Assembly: GCA_023409835.1 (NCBI GenBank)
Contig: JAEYQV010000130.1
Coordinates: 1 to 64,000, forward strand
Origin: Bacillota bacterium
GTDB lineage: Bacteria; Bacillota; Clostridia; Lachnospirales; Lachnospiraceae
Direction: 5' to 3'
Length of the DNA: 64,000 nt
The notes under the pieces were generated by a model. The model was not told where the DNA came from, did no database searches, and saw only the letters and a program-made list of their open reading frames with translations. Below are positions 48,313 to 57,161 of this stretch, piece by piece. Position 1 is the first letter of the stretch; each line of letters opens with the position of its first letter. The translations under genes and the position numbers were made by a program.

Positions 48313-49821
48313 TTGAATGAGAATAGATTTAGCAATCAGGGGGATATTAATTTGTCAGCAATCTTAGTGATTTTTGGCGGAACCGGGGACCTGACGCACA
48401 GGAAGCTAATGCCCGCTTTATATAATATGCTGCTGGATGGTTTGCTTCCTGTGAATTTCAAGGTGGTAGCTGTTGGACGCAGGAATAAAACGGAGGAGGA
48501 ATATCGGGAGGAAATTAAGGCATCAGTCAACAGGCATTCCAGAAATAAAATAAACGAAGAGAAATGGAACAGGCTGAGGGAGATGATTCATTATTTCCAG
48601 TTTGACTTCACAGAGTTTTCCGGTTACACGGAGTTGAAAAGCTACTTAGAACAGCTGGATGCAACAGCACAGACCGGCGGTAACAGGGTATTTTACCTGG
48701 CAGTCGCTCCGGAGTTCTTTGAGACCATTGTTCAGGGTCTTCAGCTCAGTGATATGGCTAGTTCAAGGAACGGCTTCAGCCGGTTGGTCATAGAGAAACC
48801 CTTCGGTAAGGATCTTAAAACTGCCAATAAGCTAAACAATAAGTTGTTGGAGGTCTTCGAAGAGAGCAGTATTTACCGAATTGATCACTATCTGGGCAAG
48901 GAAATGATTCAGAATATCATGGTATTACGGTTTTGTAATCTGATTTTTGAATCCATATGGAATAATAAATTCATTGATAACATCCAGATCTCCTTAACCG
49001 AGAAGCTGGGAGTCGGAACGCGGGGCGGATACTACGAGCATTCCGGTGCAATGAGGGATATGCTTCAAAATCATATCATGCAGATCCTGTCCCTGGTAGC
49101 TATGGAGCCCCCGGCTAATCTGAAGACGGATTCCATCCGCACAGAGAAGCTTAAGGTCATTCAGGCAATCGAAGAGATTTCTCAAGAATTCTTAAGGGAC
49201 AATGTTGTATTCGGACAATATGGTAAGGGCTTCATCGACGGAGAACCGGTTCCGGGTTACCGGGAGGAGGAGAATGTACCCGAGGATTCCAATACGGAGA
49301 CCTTCGTAGCCCTTAAGCTTCATATCAATAATCTTCGATGGGCAGGAACACCGTTCTACATCCGGACCGGTAAGAGACTCGGAACCGCTTCGGCTGAAAT
49401 CGTTGTTCAATTTAAAAACATGCCGGATATCCTGTATTTTAAGGACAGGAGCATTCAGGAACCGAATTTACTTGTAATAAAGATACAGCCCCATGTCGGA
49501 GTGTTCTTCCAGTTTAATACGAAGGACTTCAGTACTCATAATGATATCGTAGCTACGAAGATGGATACCAGCTATGTCAGTCCGACCCAGGGGAATACTC
49601 CCGAAGCCTATGAACGCTTGATTTATGATATTCTTAGAGGGGATGCAACCCTGTTTTCCAGGTGGGATGAGGTTGAAGCAGCCTGGACCGTTGCCGATCA
49701 GATCATCCGTTATCGGGAACAGAAGAAGGTCAAATTTCCGAATTATGATTCCGGCTCTATGGGACCGATCAGAGCCTTCGAGCTGCTGGCAGCGGACGGA
49801 AGAAAATGGTGGAATATATGA
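48313..49821 (+). CDS. zwf: Glucose-6-phosphate 1-dehydrogenase
   Basis: 502 residues. NADP fold IFGGTGDLTHRKLMPALYNM, IEKPFGKDL, and substrate site RIDHYLGKEMIQNIMVLRF with the catalytic His region. It oxidises glucose 6-phosphate to 6-phosphogluconolactone. Starts with TTG 48313, seven bases after AGGAGG. Together with gnd this gives both oxidative dehydrogenases of the pentose phosphate pathway; no classical lactonase (pgl) gene is in the window. Confidence 0.96.
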   Translation: MNENRFSNQGDINLSAILVIFGGTGDLTHRKLMPALYNMLLDGLLPVNFKVVAVGRRNKTEEEYREEIKASVNRHSRNKINEEKWNRLREMIHYFQFDFTEFSGYTELKSYLEQLDATAQTGGNRVFYLAVAPEFFETIVQGLQLSDMASSRNGFSRLVIEKPFGKDLKTANKLNNKLLEVFEESSIYRIDHYLGKEMIQNIMVLRFCNLIFESIWNNKFIDNIQISLTEKLGVGTRGGYYEHSGAMRDMLQNHIMQILSLVAMEPPANLKTDSIRTEKLKVIQAIEEISQEFLRDNVVFGQYGKGFIDGEPVPGYREEENVPEDSNTETFVALKLHINNLRWAGTPFYIRTGKRLGTASAEIVVQFKNMPDILYFKDRSIQEPNLLVIKIQPHVGVFFQFNTKDFSTHNDIVATKMDTSYVSPTQGNTPEAYERLIYDILRGDATLFSRWDEVEAAWTVADQIIRYREQKKVKFPNYDSGSMGPIRAFELLAADGRKWWNI

Positions 49822-49837
49822 AAGGAGAGTGTGTGTT

Positions 49838-50479
49838 TTGATAATTGATACCAGTAAAATGAAGCTTTATGATATTTCATTACCAATAGCAGCCTCTATG
49901 CCTGTTTATAAGGGATTGGAAGTAAAAAGACCAATCCTTAGTACAGATATGGATTTTAACAAAGGGAAGGCTTATGAAAGCAGACTGGAGATGAATCTCC
50001 ATACCGGAACCCATATCGACCGGCCGCTTCATATGATTCCCGGAGGTGACACGATGAATACCCTTCCCTTATCTCAGGTAGTTACTCCCTGTAGGGTTTT
50101 GGATCTGACCGAGGCGAAGGACAAAGTTACGAAGGAGGAGCTTCTGAAGAAGGACATTCCGATGGGAAGCTTTCTGCTCTTAAAGACAAGAAACTCCTAT
50201 GAAAATCTCTTAGAGAAGGACTTCATCTATCTGGACAGAACGGGTGCAGAATATCTGCAGGAGCGGAAGGTTATCGGTGTTGGTATTGATTCTTTGGGTA
50301 TAGAGAGAAGTCAGCCGGACCACGAAACTCATATCAGACTGCTTGGCTCGGGGGCAGTTATTTTGGAAGGATTACAGCTGAAGGATATAGAGGAAGGGGA
50401 ATATCTGCTATCAGCAGCGCCGCTTAATATTGAGGGAGTAGAAGCTGCTCCGGTCAGAGCCTATCTTTTTAAGTCCTGA
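49838..50479 (+). CDS. Cyclase-family metal-dependent hydrolase
   Basis: 213 residues. KLYDISLPIAASMPVYKG and HTGTHIDRPLHMIPGGDTM carry the HxGTHxD...H metal-binding pattern of the cyclase/KynB/isatin hydrolase family (Pfam Cyclase). GIDSLGIERSQPDHETHIRLL is the second conserved block. Members open cyclic amides or formamides. The start is inferred as TTG 49838, ten bases after AAGGAG; ATG 49859 is possible. Only 16 bases after zwf, so probably the third gene of the gnd-zwf unit. A role as lactonase is a hypothesis. Confidence 0.82.
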   Translation: MIIDTSKMKLYDISLPIAASMPVYKGLEVKRPILSTDMDFNKGKAYESRLEMNLHTGTHIDRPLHMIPGGDTMNTLPLSQVVTPCRVLDLTEAKDKVTKEELLKKDIPMGSFLLLKTRNSYENLLEKDFIYLDRTGAEYLQERKVIGVGIDSLGIERSQPDHETHIRLLGSGAVILEGLQLKDIEEGEYLLSAAPLNIEGVEAAPVRAYLFKS

Positions 50480-50564
50480 TATGGTATAATATTTCATGCT
50501 TGTGACCAAATTAAAACTGGAAAAAGCAAATAACGAGAATAAACTAGAGAGGAATCACGACAAG

Positions 50565-51902
50565 ATGAATAAGCGAATCTACGGACTTTTCACTGCCATT
50601 ACCATGATCACCGGCGTTGTAATCGGCTCCGGAATATTTTTCAAATCAGATAATGTTTTAAGCTACACAGGCGGAAGTATTCTGCTCGGTGTAATCGTCT
50701 TTATCGTGGCGGCGATCGCCATTGTATTCGGATGTTTAACAATCTCCCAGCTTGCAGCCAGAACAGATAAACCCGGCGGACTCGTTTCCTATGCCGAGGA
50801 GTTCGTTAGTATGGGGACCTCCTGTGCCTTTGGCTGGTTTCAGACTTTCCTCTATCTGCCGACACTGGCTGCCGTAGTATCCTGGGTAGCAGGAATCTAT
50901 ATCAGTCAGTTGTTTGGTATTCCGGTTACATTGGAAACCAGCGTTCTGATCGGTACCCTCTGTCTTACAATCTTATTCATCATAAATATTATTTCCGCCC
51001 GATTGGGGGGAAATGTCCAAAATGCGGCTATGATTATAAAATTAATTCCGTTGATCATCATTGCGGTGGCAGGACTGCTATTCGGTAACCCCGGTCAGGT
51101 AATGTCGGAGGACGTAAAGGGCTTTGTAGCAGCAACCACTAACTGGGGTTGGCTGGCCGCCTTTGCCCCAATTGCCTTCTCCTTCGATGGATGGATTGTA
51201 GCTACCTCAATCTGCGGTGAGATCAAGAACAGCAAGCGAAACCTGCCGTTAGCTCTTACCATCTCTCCAATGGTCATATTACTGGCTTATATTGCTTATT
51301 TTGTCGGAATGTCCTCTCTGCTAGGTCCGGAGGAAATATTAAAGCAGGGAGATGCTTCCGTATACACAGCAGCCAATCGTCTGTTCGGTTCCTTCGGTGC
51401 GAAAGCGATTCTGGTATTTGTTATCATTTCCGTTTTGGGTACTGTGAACGGTCTTGTACTTGGGTCCATCCGTATGCCGTATTCCCTTGCACTACGTAAT
51501 ATGATACCCGGAAGCAGTTATTTGTCAAAGGAGAATCAGAAGCTGTCCGGTATACCGCTAAATTCTGCAATTGCTGCATTTCTGCTATCCCTGGGTTGGA
51601 TGGTGATACACTATATTACACAGAAGATCGGTATGAGAGGTGATGTGTCGGAGATTGCAATCGGAGTCAGCTATCTTAACTATATGCTTCTATATCTTGC
51701 TGTTATAAAGCTCACAAGAAAGGGTGAGATAAAAGGAATTGGAAAGGGCTATATCATTCCGATACTGGCGGGCATCGGCTCCCTGGTCATTATACTGGGA
51801 AGCGTCACGCATTCCTTGTTTGTTTATTATGCCGGAATCTGTTTTTTAATCATGCTATCCGGAAATCTGTATTACAGAAAGAATCGCCATCGGATAAATT
51901 AA
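50565..51902 (+). CDS. APC-family amino-acid permease (SteT/LAT-like)
   Basis: 445 residues with about 12 membrane helices. The first helix contains TMITGVVIGSGIFFKSDNV, the unwound substrate-binding GSG motif of the APC superfamily. AFSFDGWIVATSICGEIKNSKRNLP is the helix 6-7 signature of the LAT/SteT group. It probably exchanges or imports neutral amino acids. ATG 50565 is chosen: a TATAAT at 50485-50490 would place the transcript start past the in-frame ATG at 50496, and AGAGGA precedes 50565. Confidence 0.88.
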   Translation: MNKRIYGLFTAITMITGVVIGSGIFFKSDNVLSYTGGSILLGVIVFIVAAIAIVFGCLTISQLAARTDKPGGLVSYAEEFVSMGTSCAFGWFQTFLYLPTLAAVVSWVAGIYISQLFGIPVTLETSVLIGTLCLTILFIINIISARLGGNVQNAAMIIKLIPLIIIAVAGLLFGNPGQVMSEDVKGFVAATTNWGWLAAFAPIAFSFDGWIVATSICGEIKNSKRNLPLALTISPMVILLAYIAYFVGMSSLLGPEEILKQGDASVYTAANRLFGSFGAKAILVFVIISVLGTVNGLVLGSIRMPYSLALRNMIPGSSYLSKENQKLSGIPLNSAIAAFLLSLGWMVIHYITQKIGMRGDVSEIAIGVSYLNYMLLYLAVIKLTRKGEIKGIGKGYIIPILAGIGSLVIILGSVTHSLFVYYAGICFLIMLSGNLYYRKNRHRIN

Positions 51903-52005
51903 TAGAAGCCCTATGAGGGAAGAAGCGAAGAGGGTTATCACTCCGATGCTGCAGGCATCCTCCGGTTAATATCTGTTCCGAACAATCAGCACTGGAATAT
52001 ACTGG

Positions 52006-52034
52006 TTGACATTAATGGAATATATAACTAATAT
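52006..52034 (+). promoter_or_regulatory. Promoter of degV
   Basis: TTGACA (52006-52011), a 17-bp spacer and TAATAT (52029-52034), about 45 bases before the degV ATG. Confidence 0.65.
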
Positions 52035-52079
52035 AAAACATATGGCTTACAGCCTCTAATGAGGATAAGGAGATAATCA

Positions 52080-52931
52080 ATGAATAATGTTAAGATAATG
52101 GCTGACAGTACCTGTGACTTATCAGAGGACTTGATTAGGACATATGATATCAGCATCATTCCTTTAATGATATCACTTGGAGCGAAATCACGAAAGGATG
52201 GTAAGGAGATTACACCGGAGGAAATTTATCGATGGTCCGATGAAACAGGAGAAACTCCGAAAACCGCAGCACCGATGCTGGGAGATGCAGTTGAATTTCT
52301 GACACCCTTTGTGAAGCTGGATATAGAAATTGTTTTTTTCGGTATATCCGAAGCAATGTCCGGAACCTGCAATGTAATTAGGCTTGCGGCTGAGACCTTA
52401 AGCTTTAAGAAGCTCTATGTTGTAGACTCCAAAAGCCTCTCCACAGGAATTGGACTTCAGGTAATCCGTGCCGCTGAGCTTTCTGCGAAGGGCTATGGAG
52501 CTCAAGAGATTCTGGAGGATAACCGGTATATTAATAGCAGAGTCCGTGCAAGCTTTGTCATTGATACCCTGACCTTTCTGCATCGGGGAGGACGTTGTTC
52601 CGGAGTAGCTGCAATATTAGGCAATACCCTGAAGCTGAAGCCGGAGATTGTTGTGAATGACGGCAAGATGGAGGTTGAGAAGAAATACCGAGGTAATATG
52701 AAAGCGGTTCTTTTAAAGTATTGCAAGGATAAAGAAGCATTTCTTGCCAATGCGGAGCCTGCCAGAATATTTATTACTCATTCCGGATGTCCGAAGGAGA
52801 TTGTAGAAGAGGTTGCTGACTACCTGAAAGGACTGGGCATCTTCCGTGAGGTTCTGGAAACCCGTGCGGGCGGTGTAATCTCAAGTCATTGTGGTCCAAA
52901 TACATTGGGAATTCTATATATCAGTAAGTGA
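52080..52931 (+). CDS. DegV-family fatty-acid-binding protein
   Basis: 283 residues. IMADSTCDLSEDLI at the N terminus, ISEAMSGTCNVIRLAAETL, VVDSKSLSTGIGLQVIRAAEL and the C-terminal HCGPNTLGILY are DegV hallmarks. FakB-type members bind a fatty acid and present it to FakA kinase for phospholipid synthesis; many Firmicute DegV proteins have no assigned partner. No fakA is nearby. AAGGAG precedes ATG 52080, and the gene is monocistronic with its own terminator. Confidence 0.92.
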   Translation: MNNVKIMADSTCDLSEDLIRTYDISIIPLMISLGAKSRKDGKEITPEEIYRWSDETGETPKTAAPMLGDAVEFLTPFVKLDIEIVFFGISEAMSGTCNVIRLAAETLSFKKLYVVDSKSLSTGIGLQVIRAAELSAKGYGAQEILEDNRYINSRVRASFVIDTLTFLHRGGRCSGVAAILGNTLKLKPEIVVNDGKMEVEKKYRGNMKAVLLKYCKDKEAFLANAEPARIFITHSGCPKEIVEEVADYLKGLGIFREVLETRAGGVISSHCGPNTLGILYISK

Positions 52932-52937
52932 TGCCAG

Positions 52938-52981
52938 AGCATATTGTTATGACGGTGCCTACCGGAAAGCAATATGCTTTT
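52938..52981 (+). terminator. Terminator after degV
   Basis: AGCATATTG (52938-52946) pairs perfectly with CAATATGCT (52970-52978) and is followed by TTTTC. The next bases begin a dispersed repeat copy. Confidence 0.7.
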
Positions 52982-52982
52982 C

Positions 52983-53020
52983 TTATTAGCGGTTGGCTGC
53001 CACAGGCAGCCAACCCAGTT
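52983..53020 (+). repeat. Dispersed terminator-associated repeat, copy 2
   Basis: TTATTAGCGGTTGGCTGCC continues to CAGGCAGCCAACCCAGTT. The centre GGTTGGCTGCC-ACA-GGCAGCCAACC is a perfect 11-bp hairpin, the most symmetric copy in the family. It lies between convergent degV and the lipoprotein gene. Confidence 0.8.
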
Positions 53021-53030
53021 GCGAAGCATG

Positions 53031-54101
53031 CTATTGCTTCAGCTGATAAACTGTAATTTGACAGTCTGTTCCGTCCGTGTATGTTAACAAGGTTCCCTCA
53101 CGATTCAAATGAATATAGCCGAATTTATCGTTGAGAATCTGTTCCTGCTTATCCCAGGTGGCTCCCCCGTCAGAGGTACTATAGTAGTAATAGCTGCATT
53201 CGGTAGCATTCTTCTGTAACACAACGAGCTGAAAGTGATTCGAATCCGTTATATGAAATGCTGCAGTAGGACAAACCACAATCTGTAGCCCTTGAAGCTT
53301 AAGATCCTTTTCTGTCCAGGTGGCTCCCCCGTCCCCGGTGGTAAACATGATCCCTTTGTCATCTAAAATATACCCTTCCTCGGCGGAATTAAGCCATATT
53401 GCGCTAATGACACTAAGGTTCGCAGGTACATTGATACTGGTCCAGCTTTGCCCCCCATCTGTTGTGAAGCCGATTTCCTTCTTATTGGCAATCCAGCCGG
53501 TATTCTCATCGATGAAGCTTAAGTATCTGCAATGCTCGTTATCCATATTCCCAAAGTTAGGTACCTTATCCCAGTTGGCTGCGCCATCCTTCGTTAGTCT
53601 GACCTGAGAATTATTTGCTGTGATAAATGCGTTGCTTTCATCAATCATCTCGACTCCGGCGATACAGGCGGAGTAGTTTTTACCGGAAACCCAGGTCTCT
53701 CCCCCGTCAACCGTGTAAAAGACTCTGCCATATCTTGCAGTCGAGATACCAAAGCTGTCATTATAAAAGCCGACAAGACGGCTGGTCATTCCCTTATCAG
53801 CGGGTTTTATTTCCTTAATCTGCTTCCAGGAAGATTCCGGGTTGACTGCTTTTTCTGAACTATCCGTGCTGATACTGTCCGTTGCATCAGCTGTCTCCTG
53901 GCTTGTATCAGCTGCCTTCTGGCTTGCACCGGCTTCCCCCTGACTTGGATCAGCATCCTCCGGGCTTTCCTTGGTTTCGCAGACATTGGCATCGGCTGCC
54001 TCCGGATTGGTATTGGCTTCCGAGGCGTTTACTTTTTTACAGCCGATCAAAAAACAGCATAATAAGCCGATCAAAAAAAGAATTCTTTGTTTTGTTTGCA
54101 T
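53031..54101 (-). CDS. Asp-box (YCF48/sialidase-like propeller) lipoprotein
   Basis: 356 residues. A lipoprotein signal peptide with lipobox LIGC (Cys21) is followed by a low-complexity Ala/Asp/Glu/Ser linker to about residue 90 (repeats of the type SQETADA). A beta propeller follows with Asp-boxes YTVDGGETW, FTTDGGQSW, TTGDGGATW and TSDGGATW. Similar folds occur in YCF48/HCF136 assembly factors and BNR proteins; no catalytic sialidase residues are evident. Predicted membrane-anchored and extracytoplasmic. AGGAGG precedes the ATG. Function unknown. Confidence 0.8.
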   Translation of the reverse strand: MQTKQRILFLIGLLCCFLIGCKKVNASEANTNPEAADANVCETKESPEDADPSQGEAGASQKAADTSQETADATDSISTDSSEKAVNPESSWKQIKEIKPADKGMTSRLVGFYNDSFGISTARYGRVFYTVDGGETWVSGKNYSACIAGVEMIDESNAFITANNSQVRLTKDGAANWDKVPNFGNMDNEHCRYLSFIDENTGWIANKKEIGFTTDGGQSWTSINVPANLSVISAIWLNSAEEGYILDDKGIMFTTGDGGATWTEKDLKLQGLQIVVCPTAAFHITDSNHFQLVVLQKNATECSYYYYSTSDGGATWDKQEQILNDKFGYIHLNREGTLLTYTDGTDCQITVYQLKQ

Positions 54102-54193
54102 TTCTATATCCCTCCTTTTCTTTTCTAAATTTTACATCAGGAAAAAGGGATATAAAATCAATTATCTTAAATAAAAACTAACAAATCTTAAAT

Positions 54194-55090
54194 TTAATGA
54201 TAGGGATTGAAGCGTTTTCTGTATTCACTTGGGAGACACTGATTATATTCTTTAAAGACCTTATTAAAATGAGTGATGTTATTAAAGCCAACCCTCTCTA
54301 TAATCAGCTCGATCTTTATATTAGTATCCCGAAGCATACCCGCGGAGATGAATACCCGAAGCTTCAGAAGATAACTGATAATCGTTTGTCCGGTAGAAGC
54401 CTTAAATTCCTTTGACAGAGTAGTTGGATTCGTATGAAACCGTTTCGCTAAGTCGCCAATGGTAATCTTTCTCCAGTAATTGTTATGTAGATATCCCAGC
54501 ACGTCCTCAACTGTAAATCGGCTATTACTTAAAGTAGGGCTCACTTTCCTGGAACGGAAGGTCCGCTCGATTAAGAACAGCAGTTCCAGAAGATGGGTAC
54601 GGGTTAAGCAGGGCCAGGAGTCACTTTGGATAAAAAGCTGCTCCGTCAAGCCTTTAAGGATATCCTTTATTCTTGAGCCTGTCTCTAAGTCAAGATATTT
54701 GAAGATACAATAGGTATCATTGTGAACAAAAAACGGAAGGAGAAATTGCTTATCCTGAGAATCCGATAAGGTAAACCCTTCCTCACTATAGATATTATCT
54801 ACAGTGATTCTATTGTTGATGGCGGAAGGCAGAAAGCATAATAGATGGAACCTACGGCAGGTAAAATTTATATTTTTTACCGTGTCCTTTTCGTTCAGGC
54901 ATAGGACGGTCAAAGGATAAACGGTAAACTCGGTTTCATTTACTAACAGGTGTCCATTTCCCTCCTCAATAAATACCAGTCGATAGCAGTTATCATCCTC
55001 TGTCTCATACAGGAAGCGTTCTTCCTCGTAATAATTAACCGGAGTGACATAGGCCGGGTAGAAATCAAGACCCCTGGTGCCGATCAACAT
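54194..55090 (-). CDS. AraC-family transcription regulator
   Basis: 298 residues. The N-terminal cupin-like sensor (YRLVFIEEGNGHLLVNETEFTVYPLTVLCLN) is followed by a helical linker. The C-terminal double HTH contains ITIGDLAKRFHTNPTTLSKEFKASTGQTIISYLLKLR and IELIIERVGFNNITHFNKVFKEYNQCLPSEYRKRF. Ligand unknown. Lies between the lipoprotein and cls on the same strand, but with gaps that allow separate transcription. Confidence 0.9.
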   Translation of the reverse strand: MLIGTRGLDFYPAYVTPVNYYEEERFLYETEDDNCYRLVFIEEGNGHLLVNETEFTVYPLTVLCLNEKDTVKNINFTCRRFHLLCFLPSAINNRITVDNIYSEEGFTLSDSQDKQFLLPFFVHNDTYCIFKYLDLETGSRIKDILKGLTEQLFIQSDSWPCLTRTHLLELLFLIERTFRSRKVSPTLSNSRFTVEDVLGYLHNNYWRKITIGDLAKRFHTNPTTLSKEFKASTGQTIISYLLKLRVFISAGMLRDTNIKIELIIERVGFNNITHFNKVFKEYNQCLPSEYRKRFNPYH

Positions 55091-55199
55091 GTTACCACCT
55101 TCCTCTCTTCATAATGTGAATATTTTCCTAATTATATAATAATAAAAGATTTAATTCCACCAAAATTTGAGAAACATACAAGTAATATTCCGTAATTAT

Positions 55200-56735
55200 C
55201 TAGAACAGAGGTGCAAAAATCCGCATCACAGAGCTCAAAAGACGGATATACCAATGCCTGCTCCCGCAGTTCTGAAGTAATATCTCTTCCGATACCGCCA
55301 TCGTATCCAGAAAATCCTTCTTAATATCCAGTACAGCATCCTTCCGATACATCCATACCCCACATTCAAAATGCAGATACAGGCTGCGGTAATCTAAGTT
55401 CACGGTACCGACGATACCATAGCAGTCATCTGCTGCAAAGGCTTTGGAATGAATAAATCCGGGGGTATATTCGTAGATCCTGATTCCGCATTCGAGAAGA
55501 ATCGGATAGAAGGAACGGGTCATCATATGAACCAGCTTTTTATCGGGAATATGCGGCGTGATCAGCCTGACATCCACACCGCTCTTGGCTGCATTACAGA
55601 GGGCAGTCAATATCTCATTATCAATAATCAGATAAGGAGTCATGATATAGAGGTATTTTGTCGCTTTGTTGATCAGGTTGATGTAAACTGTTTCGCCGAC
55701 GCACTCCTGATCCAGGGGTGTATCGGCATAGGGTTGAAGATAACCGGTTTCGTCATGCTTTGGTATTACGGGAGCTTCAGTTTGGAAGAGGGAGACATCC
55801 TCCTTACTATGGCTTAGATAATTCCAGGTGGACAGAAACATCACGACAAAGCTCCATACAGCTTGGCCCTTCAATAACACCACAGAATCCTTCCAATAAC
55901 CGAATTTCTTCTTTCGATTGATATATTCATCTGCCAGGTTAATTCCTCCGGTAAATACGGTCTTACCATCAATCAATAATATCTTGCGGTGATCCCTGTT
56001 ATTAATGCTGGCTGATACGATCGGAATAAATGGATTGAACACCTGACATTTGATACCGAGAGCATTCATCCTCTTATCAAAATGGCGAGGTAAGGTAAAT
56101 ACGGAACCTAAATCATCGTAAATCAGCCGGACATCAACTCCGCACCTTGCTTTTTCTACCAGAATTTCCAATACACTGTCCCAGAACACCCCCTTTTCAA
56201 TGATGAAGAATTCCAGAAAGATATATCGTTCGGCTTTTTGTAACTCCTCAAGGATCACCGGATAGACTGCTTCACCGGGAGAATAATAGCTGCAGGAGCT
56301 GTTATCATAAAGCGGACATAGAGATTTTTGCTTTATATAGTTAGCCTGCAGATAGGCATATGGGCTTTCTTCCTTCAGCTTAAGCAATACCTCCTCCTGA
56401 CGTTCCAGAGATTTCAGCTGCATTTTGGAATAGGCATTATCCAGCTTCTCATGCATCCGTCTACCACTTTTTTTACCTCCATAGAGCAGATAGACTATAA
56501 TTCCAAAGAAAGGAAACGTAAAAATTATGATCAGCCAGGCAATCTTAAAGCCCGGGTTCATACGATTATTTACAATCCATAATACAGATACAATACTAAT
56601 CAGATAACAGACCGTATAAAACAGAATCAGATAATTTCGAAACTCCAGCAGCATGATGATCAGGGCTGTAATCTGAATCAATACGGTCAATACCAGGATA
56701 AAGGCTTTACTGAGTAACTGTTTGATATGCTTCAT
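55200..56735 (-). CDS. cls: Cardiolipin synthase (phospholipase D type)
   Basis: 511 residues. Two N-terminal membrane helices (about 10-60) are followed by two PLD catalytic motifs: NRDHRKILLIDGKTVFTGG, and FIHSKAFAADDCYGIVGTVNLDYRS. This is the ClsA-like two-domain arrangement. Condenses two phosphatidylglycerol molecules into cardiolipin at the membrane. The start is read from the hydrophobic N terminus and ATG 56735. Confidence 0.93.
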   Translation of the reverse strand: MKHIKQLLSKAFILVLTVLIQITALIIMLLEFRNYLILFYTVCYLISIVSVLWIVNNRMNPGFKIAWLIIIFTFPFFGIIVYLLYGGKKSGRRMHEKLDNAYSKMQLKSLERQEEVLLKLKEESPYAYLQANYIKQKSLCPLYDNSSCSYYSPGEAVYPVILEELQKAERYIFLEFFIIEKGVFWDSVLEILVEKARCGVDVRLIYDDLGSVFTLPRHFDKRMNALGIKCQVFNPFIPIVSASINNRDHRKILLIDGKTVFTGGINLADEYINRKKKFGYWKDSVVLLKGQAVWSFVVMFLSTWNYLSHSKEDVSLFQTEAPVIPKHDETGYLQPYADTPLDQECVGETVYINLINKATKYLYIMTPYLIIDNEILTALCNAAKSGVDVRLITPHIPDKKLVHMMTRSFYPILLECGIRIYEYTPGFIHSKAFAADDCYGIVGTVNLDYRSLYLHFECGVWMYRKDAVLDIKKDFLDTMAVSEEILLQNCGSRHWYIRLLSSVMRIFAPLF

Positions 56736-56948
56736 AAGGCCTCCGTTCTGCTATAAAGGCTACATGTTTCAACGTTCATTTTTACATGTAATATATAGTA
56801 TGATTTAGGACATTATATTCTATGACAATCCGTATGACTTTGCGATGCTGTTAAGTATTTATATATGAAAAATTAACGTATATCGTAATAGATAGTACGG
56901 AAAAGGGATACAATGTATTTTAGCTAATTATTATAAGGAGGTAACGAA

Positions 56949-57143
56949 ATGATTGTAAATGGCAAGAATGCTTTTCAGGGCAGGAATAATAAGCGCCTGA
57001 ATACGTGTAATCCGACGAACAACGAAGGTACGGCGGCATGGGCGAATTCCGACGAGCTTTATGATGTAGAATTGGTGAACAAGCCCTCCATAGACAAAGT
57101 GATTGATGCGAAGGATTGGGTAGATAACGGAAGCAAACTATAG
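56949..57143 (+). CDS. Small DUF3787-like (spore surface type) protein
   Basis: 64 residues. The short motif TAAWANSDEL, then NKPSIDKVIDAKDWVD, resembles the DUF3787 / CDIF630_02480 spore surface family of clostridia (TAAWA, then PSxxxVxxAKxWVD). The ribosome site AAGGAGG is strong, seven bases before the ATG. It sits 18 bases before nifJ and is probably co-transcribed with it. Family assignment is from memory of the motif, so moderately sure. No signal peptide. Confidence 0.65.
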   Translation: MIVNGKNAFQGRNNKRLNTCNPTNNEGTAAWANSDELYDVELVNKPSIDKVIDAKDWVDNGSKL

Positions 57144-57161
57144 AAAGAGAGGAGCTTAAGA

